A DNA stretch of 64,000 bases, taken from contig NC_066544.1 of the NCBI RefSeq assembly GCF_024679095.1, forward strand, positions 7,687,490 to 7,751,489. Reading direction: 5' to 3'. Under the pieces are notes generated by a model. The model made no database searches, was not told where the DNA came from, and saw only the letters and a list, made by a program, of their open reading frames with translations. Made by a program: the position numbers and the translations under genes. Position 1 is the stretch's first letter, and each line of letters starts with the position of its first letter. Of this stretch, positions 48,199 through 59,835 are shown piece after piece. This DNA comes from Eriocheir sinensis. Taxonomy: Eukaryota > Arthropoda > Malacostraca > Decapoda > Varunidae.

Positions 48199-48565
48199 GC
48201 TGTTGTTGTTGTTGTTGTTGTTGTTGTTGATACGGTAGGGAAAGACACACAAAGAGATACTGATAAGAAAAAAATAATAAGGTGTTGGGGTAGAGTGAAG
48301 CATACATTCGTTGTTGTTGTTGTTGTTGTTGTTACGGAGACAGGCCAAAGGGATGAATATGAGAAAAAAAATAATGGCGGCAATATTGGTACTTTTGGGA
48401 ATTGAATATTGATCAAAGGAAGACGGAACGAAAAAAATCATCACGCTTACTTTATATATGTTCTTTTTTGTGTGGTGGTGGTGGTGGTGGTATTTTTATT
48501 ATTTTTTGCTGTTATTGCTGTTGTTGTTGTTGTTACCCTTGCTGTTGTTGTTATTATTGTTGTAA
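48199..48565. repeat. (GTT)n, (GGT)n and (GTT)n clusters
   Basis: GTT runs at 48201-48229, 48309-48332 and 48518-48562, and GGT at 48474-48491, in mixed AT-rich sequence. Confidence 0.9.
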
Positions 48566-48609
48566 GTAGCGAAAACCGACCCGCGGTGGAAGTTATACGC
48601 AGCAACGAA

Positions 48610-48800
48610 CGAAACTTCAGACCCGAAACGGAATTTCAAATGTACGGAACGCAACTTCATACACAGAAACTTCGTATATAGAAACTTCATCTACAGGAAT
48701 TTCATCAACAAAAACTTCATCTACAGAAACTTCATCTACAGAAACTTCATATATAGAAACTTCATATATAGAAACTTCATCTACAGAAAATTCACCCTCA
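48610..48800. repeat. 15 bp minisatellite, about 12 units
   Basis: The unit is GAAACTTCATCTACA with TATATA and ACACA variants. The first units are diverged and the centre is most regular. Being a multiple of three it leaves a frame open on the minus strand ([10 protein letters not shown]) without other gene evidence. Confidence 0.92.
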
Positions 48801-48838
48801 GGAAACTCTCTATGCATCTTGTTAAAACGACAGACAAA

Positions 48839-48840
<2 letters not shown>

Positions 48841-48879
<39 letters not shown>

Positions 48880-48943
48880 AAATACCTTGTGAATGTGTTG
48901 CGACCTTCAGTGTCTTGCTGTGATGTTTTGTGTTGCTTCCTGG

Positions 48944-48983
<40 letters not shown>
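48841..48983. repeat. Two (CA)n microsatellites
   Basis: CA at 48841-48878 and 48945-48983, 65 bp apart. Confidence 0.95.
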
Positions 48984-48985
<2 letters not shown>

Positions 48986-49141
48986 CCTCCGCCCCCCCAC
49001 CCACCCACCCACACACACAGATAGTTTCCTTTACTCCAGCAAGAGAAACACGAAAATATAAAAAAAAGACAAAAAAAAATGGTCTCCTAATCTTGTACGC
49101 GCAATCCTCTCCTCTACCATTATACCAAAAGCCTTTTAAGA

Positions 49142-50490
49142 GAGGATCTGATTGCAGGTTCGAATTCTCAGGCGCATTCGGCTCTCAAAACATCTCTTTC
49201 AAAACGCCACGAAGGGGACTGGTCGCGTTATCAGACTTGTTTTTCACCTTCACAGTGCAGAAGCCTTGTCAGACTATCACTAGCCTCATAAAACTACCCA
49301 TGGAAATACTAACACAACCTCTACCAAAGCTTTATCCAGTGTGGTGTGCAGAGGCCTTGTCAAACTATCACTTGCCTCATAAAACTAGCCATGGAAATAC
49401 TAACACAACCTCTACCAAAGCTTTATCCAGTGTGGTGTGCAGAGGCCTTGTCAAACTATCACTAGGCTCGTCAAACTACCCATGGAAATAAACACAACCT
49501 CTACCAAAGCTTTATCCAGTGTGATGTGCGGAGGCCGTATCAAACTATCACTAGCCTCATAAAACTACCCATGGAAATACTAACACAACCTCTACCAAAG
49601 CTTTATCCAGTGTGGTGTGCAGAGGCCTTATCATACTACCACTAGGCTCGTCAAACTAGCCATGGAAATACTAACACAACCTCTACCAAAGCTTTATCCA
49701 GTGTGGTGAGCGGAGGCCTTATCATACTATAACTAGCCTCATAAAACTAGCTACGGAAATACTAACACAACTTCTACCAAAGCTTTATCCAGTGTGGTGT
49801 GCAGAGGCCTTATCATACTACCACTAGGCTCGTCAAACTAGCCATGGAAATACTAACACAACCTCTACCAAAGCTTTATCCAGTGTGGTGTGCAGAGGCC
49901 TTGTCAAACTATCACTTGCCTCATAAAATTAGCCATGGAAATATACTAACATAACCTCTACCAAAGCTTTATCCAGTGCAGTATATAGAAGCCTTGTCAA
50001 ACTATCACTTGCCTCATAAAACTAGCCATGGAAATGCTAACACAACCTCTACCAAAGCTTTATCCAGTGTGATGTGCAGAGGCCTTGTCATACTTCCACT
50101 AGGCTCGTCAAACTAGCCATGGAAATAAACACAACCTCTACCAAAGCTTTATCCAGTGTGGTGTGCAGAGGCCTTATCATACTTCCACTAGGCTCGTCAA
50201 ACTAGCCATGGAAATAAACACAACCTCTACCAAAGCTTTATCCAGTGTGATGTGCAGAGGCCTTATCATACTACCACTAAGCTCGTCAAACCACCCATGG
50301 AAATAAACACAACCTCTACGAAAGCCTTAGTAAATCCGGGGTGTGTAGAAGTCTTGTCAAACTATCACCAGTCTCATAAAACTACCCATGGAAGAACCCA
50401 CAGCCTCTACGAAAGCTCTGTCAGATGTGGGTTTGTGAGTCCAGGCATGTTAGGGATTGTGGGCTGAGGATCTGATTACAATTAACACCA
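49142..50490. repeat. 91 bp satellite array, about 13 monomers
   Basis: AAAGCTTTATCC anchors lie at 49326, 49417, 49506, 49597, 49688, 49779, 49870, 49963, 50054, 50143, 50232, 50321 and 50412. Monomers are 91 bp or, where AAATACTAACACAAC becomes AAATAAACACAAC, 89 bp. The array is bounded by AGAGGATCTGATTGCA (49141) and GAGGATCTGATTACA (50466), near-identical flanks in direct orientation. A lone diverged monomer sits at 10940-11000. No transcript feature is seen. Confidence 0.95.
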
Positions 50491-50530
50491 CCACGAAGGC
50501 TGTTTAGATTCCCCTTCGTATACCGTCACC

Positions 50531-50533
<3 letters not shown>

Positions 50534-50562
<29 letters not shown>
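50534..50562. repeat. (TC)n microsatellite
   Basis: Short TC run of about 29 bp. Confidence 0.93.
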
Positions 50563-50567
<5 letters not shown>

Positions 50568-50689
50568 GAACGCCGCCGCCTCCTCCTCTTCCTCTTCTCT
50601 TTTTTCTCTACACGAAACCGAACTCAAAATTGTCCCGATAAAGAAAAACCGTTGTCAAGGAAATTACGGAGTGAAAAAGATAGTGTGGA

Positions 50690-50845
50690 GGGAGGAGGAG
50701 GAGGCGGAGGAGGAGGAGGAGGAGGAGGAGGAGGAGGAGGAGGGAAGGCGTAGGAAAAGGAAGAGGGGGGAAAGTGCATGAGGAGGACGATGATTAGGAC
50801 GAGAAGGAGAAGAAGAAGAAGAAGAAGAAGAAGAAGAAAAAGAAG
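50690..50845. repeat. (GGA)n and (GAA)n arrays
   Basis: GGA at 50694-50742 and GAA at 50807-50838. The stretch 51000-51360 after it is AT-rich with (CTAT)n at 51138-51165 and no gene. Confidence 0.9.
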
Positions 50846-51578
50846 ATTATGCGGCATTTATCTCCCATTTTCTTTGGCCGGAGAGTGTAGGGTGGACTTC
50901 GCTAACTCGCCCCCACGCACCGACAGCGGCTCGCCTCGCACTAACTCTCTTGAAAGGTTAACTAACACCGTAATGACGCGGCGGATGACCTGAATTACCC
51001 TTAAACATCCTATTGATTCATAATTATGCCACTGGTTTTATTTATATATTTAACTGTTTATCTATTTTTTTATCTTAACTTGTTCGCATGTATATTGTTC
51101 TATTCATATGTATCGCAATTCACTTATTTTCCAACTTATCTATCTATCTATCTATCTATCTATTTATCTATTTATCTACTTATCAATTAATCCTCCTAGA
51201 CATCTATCTCTTTTTCAATTCATGTTTATCTCACGTATAAATTCTTCGACCGATCTTTGTCACCATTAATATCTAAATCCATTGACCGATATTTAGCTAT
51301 CACTGTTACTATTATATCTTAAACAATATAAACTACACCTGAATCACACTTCCTGCTTAACCACAACAACAACAACAACAGCAACAACAACAACCTCCCT
51401 TCCCCCCTTCAACTATGTAAGGCCCCTGCACACCTGTCACGTCTGCCTCAGGTGTGTCGGTTGCTCAGGTGTGGGGTTCACAATCCGAGGTAATAATTAG
51501 TGATACACGCACAAACACACGCACACACACTGATGATTCCTGCTCCCACGCGCCTTGCTTGGTAATATACTGTTGTTG

Positions 51579-51580
<2 letters not shown>

Positions 51581-51642
<62 letters not shown>
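51581..51642. repeat. (GT)n microsatellite, about 61 bp
   Basis: Pure GT run about 120 bp upstream of the hAT-like element. Confidence 0.97.
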
Positions 51643-51643
<1 letters not shown>

Positions 51644-51769
51644 GAGTTGCGAGGACGTCCTGAGCACAATACGCCCTGACGACAATAAACATTTTCAGCC
51701 TAATAATTCTACTCACGGAACGTTTTCAAGTGTTAAACGTTTTTAAGTTCTATGCTGGATGGTTACAGA

Positions 51770-52616
51770 CAGGGCCGAGAGAATACAGGGTCCACGCACG
51801 CGCACCTTAAGCCGATGAGGGCGGGGCTAGAGCTGTGACGTCACAGAGTGCTGGTTGCTCTCTCCCCTACCCCCTCCCCCTCTCTCAGGCTTCTCTTTCT
51901 CTCTCTCTCTCTCACCTGCGGCCCACAGGGTGCGGGTTGCTCTCTCCCCTACCCCCTACCCCTCTCTCAGGCTTCTCTCTCTCACCTGCAGCATATTACC
52001 ACACTAATATTGTATGTAATCCAATTCTGACTGACTTTGAGGCTTATGTATTGCGGGTGGCTCTCTCCCCTACCCCCTACCCCTCTCTCAGGCTTCTCTC
52101 TCTCACCTGCAGCATATTACCACACTAATATTGTAAGTAATAAAATTCTTATTGATGACCTTGATACCTTTTTACAGTATATATTATGAGAATATGCTGT
52201 CAGTTGACATTCTCACTGCACAAAGGATATGAAAGTGGTAGGGGACTAGGGGTCACATTTAATGATACCACTATCAAAAGTAACAAAACACTGGTGCATA
52301 CTTCGGAAAAGGCATAATAATATGTTAGGAGCAACATCAGTGCATACTATTACAGTTCACAGACAATTCATCAGTATTCTTATGTCCTCATAACTTTTCA
52401 TCCTGACCAATCAGGATCTTCCTTTTGTTTTTCTTTGCTGTCTTACTGTCATGCTTTGGCATGACAGTGGCGCACACCCCGCCACGGTTGAACCCAGACT
52501 GGCCGCGGCAGCCACCTCGGACTCTTCCCTGCACGCACCCTGTGACGTCACGACCTGCGCGGCCCGGTGGAGTTTTTGGTGGCTCCTTGCGCGGACCCTG
52601 TATTCTCTCGGCCCTG
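51770..52616. mobile_element. Complete non-autonomous hAT-like DNA transposon, 847 bp
   Basis: Both ends begin, in opposite orientation, CAGGGCCGAGAGAATACAGG and continue GGTCC; 28 of the first 29 positions agree. The element is flanked by a perfect 8 bp direct repeat GTTACAGA (51762-51769 and 52617-52624). An 8 bp target duplication and CAGGG-type TIRs define hAT superfamily insertions. Inside are an 82 bp and a 121 bp spaced repeat of GGTTGCTCTCTCCCCTACCC (51850, 51932, 52053), two TGACGTCA sites near the ends (51836 and 52552), and a small hairpin CTGTCATGC/GCATGACAG near 52447. No transposase frame is present, so it would need a helper. The perfect TSD suggests a fairly recent insertion. 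Confidence 0.93.
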
Positions 52617-52637
52617 GTTACAGAGGCGCGCGCGTGC

Positions 52638-52958
<321 letters not shown>

Positions 52959-52999
52959 CTTGACTTGCAATTTATTGAAACTTATGCACTAAAGAGAAT

Positions 53000-53275
53000 G
53001 AAGTGGAGGAGGAGGAGGAGGAGGAGGAGAAGGAGAAAACGGAGGAGGAGAAAAGATGGAAATAAAGTTAAGGGAAAGCTGGAGGAAAGGAGGAAGAAAG
53101 GAGGAGAAGGCAAGGGAGGGAGGAAAGGAGAAAAGGAGGTAAGTGCATGAAGGGGAGGAAGAAGAGGAGGAAATCAAGAAGGAAGGGAAGGAAGAAGGGA
53201 TGATGAAGAGGAGAGGGAGAGGAGGAAAAAGGAGGAAGAAAAGAATGGGTTGTGGAGGGGATGCGAAAGGAGGTG
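53000..53275. repeat. Purine-rich GGA/GGAA tract
   Basis: Low-complexity AG sequence leading into the GA array; no gene. Confidence 0.8.
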
Positions 53276-53276
53276 A

Positions 53277-53528
<252 letters not shown>

Positions 53529-53639
53529 ACAGAAATAACACATCATGAGTGGGTGTCTTGCCAAAAAAAAATCAGGTCACAGTTTATTTTTGATGATTCA
53601 AGGGTTGAGAAACATAAAGACAGCTTTTAACATTTAAAT

Positions 53640-54008
53640 TTGCATTCTCCAGAAAGGCGGAGGGTGCGAGGAGACTCGATCGAAGTTTATATATGGATGA
53701 AGGGCTTTAATAATGGGGATGTTAATAGGGTTTTGGAAGTAAGAGGGCCGGGTAGGGCACGTAGCAATGAGTTTGTTGAATAAATACAGATTAAAAAAAA
53801 ACGGGCAAAAATTGTTTTACCAACAGTGTGGTGGATGGGATGAGTAGAATAGACTTGTCAGTCATGTTGTGAGTGCCAATACGATACATACATTCGAGGT
53901 TGGATAAGTTCATGGATTGTGAGGTTAGGTGGGATTAGGTTTACAGGAGCTGCCTTGAATAGGACTACCGGCCTCTTGCAGACTCCTTGTGTTCTTACGT
54001 TCTTATTA
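53640..54008 (+). mobile_element. CR1-like LINE 3' fragment (family B, second copy)
   Basis: The frame starts ERRRVRGDSIEVYIWMKGFN, then NGDVNRVLEVRGPGRARSN, aligned with WMKGFNKGDVHKVL at 820. It is then broken by a stop (GTTGAATAA) and frameshifts. The 3' UTR keeps GGAGCTGCCTTGAATAGGAC and GCCTCTTGCAGACTCCTTG, and the tail is GTTCTTACGTTCTTATTATC running directly into (TC)n. Confidence 0.8.
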
Positions 54009-54033
54009 TCTCTCTCTCTCTCTCTCTCTCAAT

Positions 54034-54669
54034 GCTGCGGCCACAGTGGGAGCGAGAAAGCGAGCGAGAACGAGAGCGAGGAACTTGAATACCTCGTAAG
54101 TAATGGAGGTGGCCACACTGGCAGCGAGCAGGTAATGGCGGCAAAGCGGTAACTTTTCTCGCTCACGGTGGCGGGCGTAAGGGACGTGCAAGGTTATAAC
54201 AGTATACTGTTGCCGCGGTACGCACTACTCTTTCGGAACAAAAGTGTGCTCCAATTCTCTTACAAATTTGGCAATATTTGAATAGCTTTTTAAACCCCAT
54301 GTATTATCTGCAAGTTGTCAGGCTTTTTCTCACATCAGTTATTGACTTGACCCTCTTCGTTTATCATATGTTGAACGCATACAGCTTTGATATTAATCAC
54401 TGACATGTCCCAGACCTTCATGAGCCATGACAACACTTGGCACTTCATCATACTATTCTCAAGTAAAAAAAGATTTCAGCACGCATGCCATGACGTTCAG
54501 AACCTCAGTTGATGGTCGGTCTGTCGACTATAAGTGAAGGCGACATTGCACCGCGGGCAGCGTTGCCATGACAATCCTCGCCTCGCCTCGCTTTTCCTGT
54601 GTCCACAGAAACTCGCCTTGCCCCTCTCGCTTTCCCTCGCTTTCTCGCTCCCGGTGTGGCCGCGGCCTA
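54034..54669. mobile_element. About 636 bp element with inverted GCGGCCACA...GGGAGCGAG termini
   Basis: Left GCGGCCACAGTGGGAGCGAG, then AAAGCGAG, is matched in reverse complement at the right by GCGGCCACACCGGGAGCGAG, then AAAGCGAG. A further internal copy of the motif (GTGGCCACACTGGCAGCGAG) lies near 54110. The centre has no open frame. The target duplication is not evident, partly because the left end abuts the (TC)n at the LINE tail. GCCGCGGCCACAC-type ends are seen in several DNA transposon superfamilies, so I do not assign one. Confidence 0.65.
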
Positions 54670-54936
54670 AGAACGAAAATATAAATAGATAAACAATAAT
54701 AATAAAAAAGCAAAAAAGTAGACGACAAAAGAGGCGAAACAAAACGAAAAAATACTAATATATACATAAGAAAAAAAGGAAATAGAAAAATAATGGAAAA
54801 GTAATAAAACAGTAACGAACGACAACAAAAAGAAAAGACGAAAACAGGATAAACAAGAAGAGGCCGGAAAAAAAAAAATAGGTTGGGTTAGGTCAGTCAA
54901 GGAGAGTAAAGAAACGGAAGTAAACGTAAATATGTA

Positions 54937-54952
54937 CATCTGTGTGTGTGTG

Positions 54953-55016
<64 letters not shown>
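54937..55016. repeat. (GT)n microsatellite, about 80 bp
   Basis: GT run with two early interruptions, about 45 bp upstream of LINE copy 2. Confidence 0.96.
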
Positions 55017-55063
55017 CATTCCCAGGGTCACGGAACACAACCACAAACACTCTCTCTCTCTTC

Positions 55064-56706
55064 TTTTGAAATAACAACCGATGAAGTCCTTAAAGCTCTC
55101 CATTCACTTAAAACAAGTAAAAGTCCCGGACCCAACAAAGTATATCCTATACTGCTTAAAGAAACAAAGAGCGAAATACTTTCCTCCCTCACAACCGTAT
55201 TCAATATGTACTTGCGACAAGGCATCGTCCCTTCGGATTGGAAAAAGGCTAACGTGACACCGATTTTCAAGAAAGGAGACAAAAATATACCAGGTAATTA
55301 CAGACCCATTAGTCTAACTTCAGTTGTAGGTAAGCTACTTGAGAGCATAATTAGAGACAAAATTGTGAGTTACCTTGAAAGCCACTCATTAATTAAGGAT
55401 TCACAACATGGCTTCTTAACAAAGGATCCTGCCTATCAATCCTATTGACCTTTTATAACGACCTTTTCTCAGTTTATGACGTAACCAAATCATTGGACGT
55501 AGTCTATCTTGATTTCCAGAAAACGTTTGATGAAGTCCCACATCATAAATTACTTTATAAATTAAAGCAAATAGGTATTGGCGGTCAAGTAAACCAATGG
55601 ATCTCGAATTGGTTGAGCAACAGACAACAAAGAGTGGTGATTGACGGATTTAACTCAGAGTGGGCACCGGTCACTAGTGGCGTCCCTCAGGGCTCGGTTC
55701 TTGGCCCAGTGCTCTTCATTATTTACATCAACGACGTGGATGTTGGACTCAATAATCGCATTAGTAAATTTGCAGACGACACAAAGATTGGTAACTCGGT
55801 TCTCACTGACAAAGACAGGCAAAGTCTCCAAGAGGATTTGCACAAAATTTCAGCTTGGCCGGATAGATGGGAGATGCCCTTTAACGTAGACAAGTGCCAG
55901 GTCCTTCAAGTTGGAACAAGAAATAAGAAGTTCGATTACGAAACACGCGGCGTTAAACTCACAAGCGTTCAATGCGTTAAGGACCTGGGGGTCAAAATCG
56001 CGTCAAACCTCAAATTCTCACAGCAATGCATCGATGCAGCAAATAAAGCGAACAGAATGTTGGGCTTCATTAAAAGAAACTTTTTATTCAAGAATAAAGA
56101 TGTAATACTTCCGCTCTACAATAGTTTAGTCAGACCCCACTTGGAATATGCGGTACAGTTTTGGTCCCCCCACCATGCAAAGGATATTGCTAAATTAGAA
56201 GGTGTTCAGCGTCGGGCAACAAAAATGATCCCTTCCTTGCGCAACAAATCCTACGAAGAAAGGCTTTCCACCCTTAACATGTTCTCTCATGAGAAACGTC
56301 GCCTCCGAGAAAAACTGATCGAATGTTTTAAAATATTTAATGGTTTCACGAATGTAGACAGATCAACATTGTTTATGATCGATGACACTTTGCGAACGAG
56401 GAACAATGGCATAAAACTAAATTGTAGACAAGTAAATTCAGACTGCACCAAATTTTTCTTCACCAACGTTGTAGTGCGAGAATGGAATAAGCTCCCACCA
56501 TCAGTGGTCCAATGTAACACGATTGACTCCTTTAAAACTAAGCTCGACCGTCATTTCCTTGAACTTAATATTAACTAGAGTAGAAATGCAACGTTTTGGA
56601 GCCATCTGATTAATGTAGAATCACTTAGGTTTAAGGACAGGCCACCTAGTCTGGACTATGGGGTCTGTGTGGTCTGATTTTCTATGTAAATCTATGTAAA
56701 TCTCTC
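55064..56706 (+). mobile_element. CR1-like non-LTR retrotransposon (family A, copy 2), 5'-truncated, RT nearly intact
   Basis: Homology to copy 1 begins after CACTCTCTCTCTCTTC at 55064 with ITTDEVLKALHSLKTSKSPG and ends in a 3' UTR (GGAGCCATCTGATTAATGTA shared by both copies) with a duplicated 10 bp tail, TCTATGTAAA, at 56682-56701, followed by TCTCTCTC. CT dinucleotides therefore lie at both junctions. The endonuclease and linker are absent. One small frame break near 55413-55428 separates the N-terminal RT part from the long downstream frame. This copy is younger-looking than copy 1. Confidence 0.93.
55445..56578 (+). pseudogene. LINE reverse transcriptase, 377-codon open frame
   Basis: Motifs in order: VYLDFQKTFDEVPHHKLLYK (RT motif A region), [20 protein letters not shown] (motif B), [12 protein letters not shown] (catalytic FADD, motif C), WEMPFNVDKCQVLQVGTRNK, LGVKIASNLKFSQQC, LYNSLVRPHLEYAVQFWSPH, GVQRRATKMIPSLRNKSYEE and FFTNVVVREWNKLPPSVVQC. 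This is the CR1-clade layout, in which the QRRATKMI and EWNKLP segments follow the palm. The N-terminal fingers are encoded upstream at 55064-55448 in another frame. The product would be a truncated RT, so I class it as a pseudogene despite its length. Confidence 0.92.
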
Positions 56707-56759
56707 TCTCCCCAGCCCCCCCATTCGGCCCAAACAGTCCTTAATGGCGGTCCGTAGAG

Positions 56760-57480
<721 letters not shown>

Positions 57481-57489
57481 TCAAGATTT

Positions 57490-58090
57490 GGAGGAGAAGA
57501 ACCAGTAGTCGTAAGAGGAGGATAAGGAGGAAGAGGAGAAGGAGGAGAAGGAGGAAGAGGAGAAGGAGGAGAAGGAAGAAAAAGGAGGAGGAGGAGGAGG
57601 AGGAGGAGGAGGAGGAGGAACAAGACGAAGAGGACGACGAAAGCAAGGACAAGACGAGGACGAGAAAGAGGAAAACGAGGAGGAGGATGAAGAGAAGGAG
57701 AAGGAGGACGAGGAGGAGGACGAAGAGGAGTACAAAGAGGAAGAAGAGGAGGACGAGATGAAGACAAGGACGAAGAGGAGGAGGAGAGGGAAGGAGACGA
57801 TAGAGAGGGAGGGGGAGGATAAGAAGGAGGCATAAATAAAGTTAGATGGGCAATGTGTGGGAGGAATGAAAATTTTGGAGAGAAGGAGAATGTCGAAGGG
57901 AGAGATGACAGATGACAGACGAGGTAAGAGCGAGGGAGAGAGGGAGAAAAGGGGAGGAGGAGGAGACGGAGAAGGAAGGTAGAGAGGGTTGAAATTAGGG
58001 ACAGGGGGAGAGAGCGAAGAGAGAAAAGGGGGAAGGAGTGAGAGAAAGTATGGGAGGGGAAAAAGGGAGAGACAGGAATGAAAAATAAAA
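57490..58090. repeat. GGA/GAA/GAC-rich purine tract
   Basis: AGGAGGAGG run at 57584-57620, then GACGAGGAC units and GGGA-rich sequence. Long open frames on both strands are compositional. Confidence 0.8.
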
Positions 58091-58470
58091 AAAAAACATT
58101 GACTGGTTTAAAAGAACGGCAGAAAAAGTAAACACATGAATAACGAAACACATGACAATCGAAAGAAAAATATAAATGAATGTAGAAAGGAAGGAAAGGA
58201 GAGAAAGAAGGCTAACAAAATAAGGATGAAAATAAAAATTACAAAAAATGGAAAAAGGGAAAATCTAAATATAATAATAGAGGAAGGTGAGGTACAGAAA
58301 CACATAGAAGAAAAGGAGGATAAAAAAATATAGAAAAAAAATGGAAGAAAGGAAGATAAGGTATATAAAAAAAAATTAAAAATGGGTGAGAAAGGTGAAT
58401 GAAAAATAAAAAGAAAAAGAAAGAAGGAATTAACAAAAACGAAGAAAAGAAAACGATAATCTTCATGGAA
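58090..58470. other. A-rich low-complexity sequence
   Basis: AAATAAAAA/GAAAGG-rich; nothing recognisable. Confidence 0.6.
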
Positions 58471-58475
58471 ATAGT

Positions 58476-58479
<4 letters not shown>

Positions 58480-58551
<72 letters not shown>
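58480..58551. repeat. (CA)n microsatellite, about 70 bp
   Basis: Pure CA run followed by a short (TC)n at 58557-58574. Confidence 0.97.
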
Positions 58552-58552
<1 letters not shown>

Positions 58553-58708
58553 ACACACTCTCTCTCTCTCTCTCATCACGGGAAAAGAAAGTGACAGTGA
58601 TCGGGTGTATTTCTGGCCCTGGTCTGCATTAATCAAGTCGCGCATTTAAAGGTAGGGGGAAGGAAGGGCTTAAATAGTACCCCCTTGCGCTACCATGACG
58701 TCACTGGC

Positions 58709-58709
<1 letters not shown>

Positions 58710-58763
<54 letters not shown>
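58710..58763. repeat. (CA)n microsatellite
   Basis: About 54 bp CA run. The following 58770-59080 is T-rich with poly-T and poly-G runs and no gene. Confidence 0.97.
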
Positions 58764-58766
<3 letters not shown>

Positions 58767-59080
58767 TTTATTTTTATCTTCGTACTTTTTTCTTTCCTTC
58801 TGATTCTGAATGTGTCGCAAATTATATGAATCACTTTTTTATGTTTATTTTCTTGCGAACCTTTTCAGCAACGTTCTCTCTACTTTTTTTTTTTGGGGGG
58901 GGGGCTAATTTATTTATTTGCCTTCTTTCTTTGTGCGTCTGTAACCACGTGGTTTTTTTTATTTCCGGGATGAGGTTAAACAATTTTGGGTTTCGCATGT
59001 CTACTGTTTTTTTTTTTTTTATTCCTTGGTTTTTCATGTTAATTAGCAAAAGGAGCAGAGTCGGCACCTTGCGTCAACCC

Positions 59081-59400
59081 GTCTTGTCAACTGAGTGTGT
59101 AAGCCCCTATATTTTTTTGAGACCGTATATATTTTAGTGTTCCTTTCACAACAGCTACGAAAGTCTTGTCAACTGTGAGTGTGTAAGCCCCTATATTTTT
59201 TTGAGACCGTATATATTTTAGTGTTCCTTTCACAACAGCTACGAAAGTCTTGTCAACTGAGTGTGTTAGCCCCTATATTTTTTTGAGACCGTATATATTT
59301 TAGTGTTCCTTTCACAACCGCTACGAAAGTCTTGTCAACTGTGAGTGTGTTAGCCCCTTTATTTTTGAGACCGTATATATTTTAGTGTTCCTTTCGTAAC
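59081..59400. repeat. 82-84 bp tandem repeat, 4 copies
   Basis: GTCTTGTCAACTG starts at 59081, 59163, 59247 and 59329, followed each time by GAGACCGTATATATTTTAGT and GTTCCTTTC. The last unit ends in CGTAAC rather than CACAAC. The A-rich 59400-59820 after it holds nothing I can assign. Confidence 0.95.
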
Positions 59401-59835
59401 AAGCGTATTACTAGATTGACGTACATTTGTTTCTCGATAGTAATTTCTGATACGTATATTTTCAGATGCTATATAAAAAAAAGTGAAGAAATTATCAAGT
59501 ATAGAAATATCCGTCTATCTAGAAAAAAAAAGAATGATGATTAAAAGAACTGAAAAAAAGAAAGAGAAAGAAAGAACAGAAGAGAATAGAAAAAAAAACT
59601 AAGGAACAAAAAAATAAAGAAAATTAATAAAATAACTGAAAAAAAGGAACAGAACAGGAAGAATAAAGGAACCTACCTATCTATCTATCTACCAATCAAC
59701 ATACATCATTCTTAATTAATGGATAGCAAAAGTTAAACAGCAGAAACATCAGGTGAGGAGGGAATTCGGCGACAGGGCTTCTTCAGGTTAACGCGATAAT
59801 GAACGAGAGAAAAAGGGTAAGTAAAAACACAAAAC

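Noticed and set aside
49140..49170. tRNA gene suggested by GGTTCGAATTC
   Set aside because: Only a B-box-like motif is present; no A box at the right distance and no cloverleaf could be drawn.
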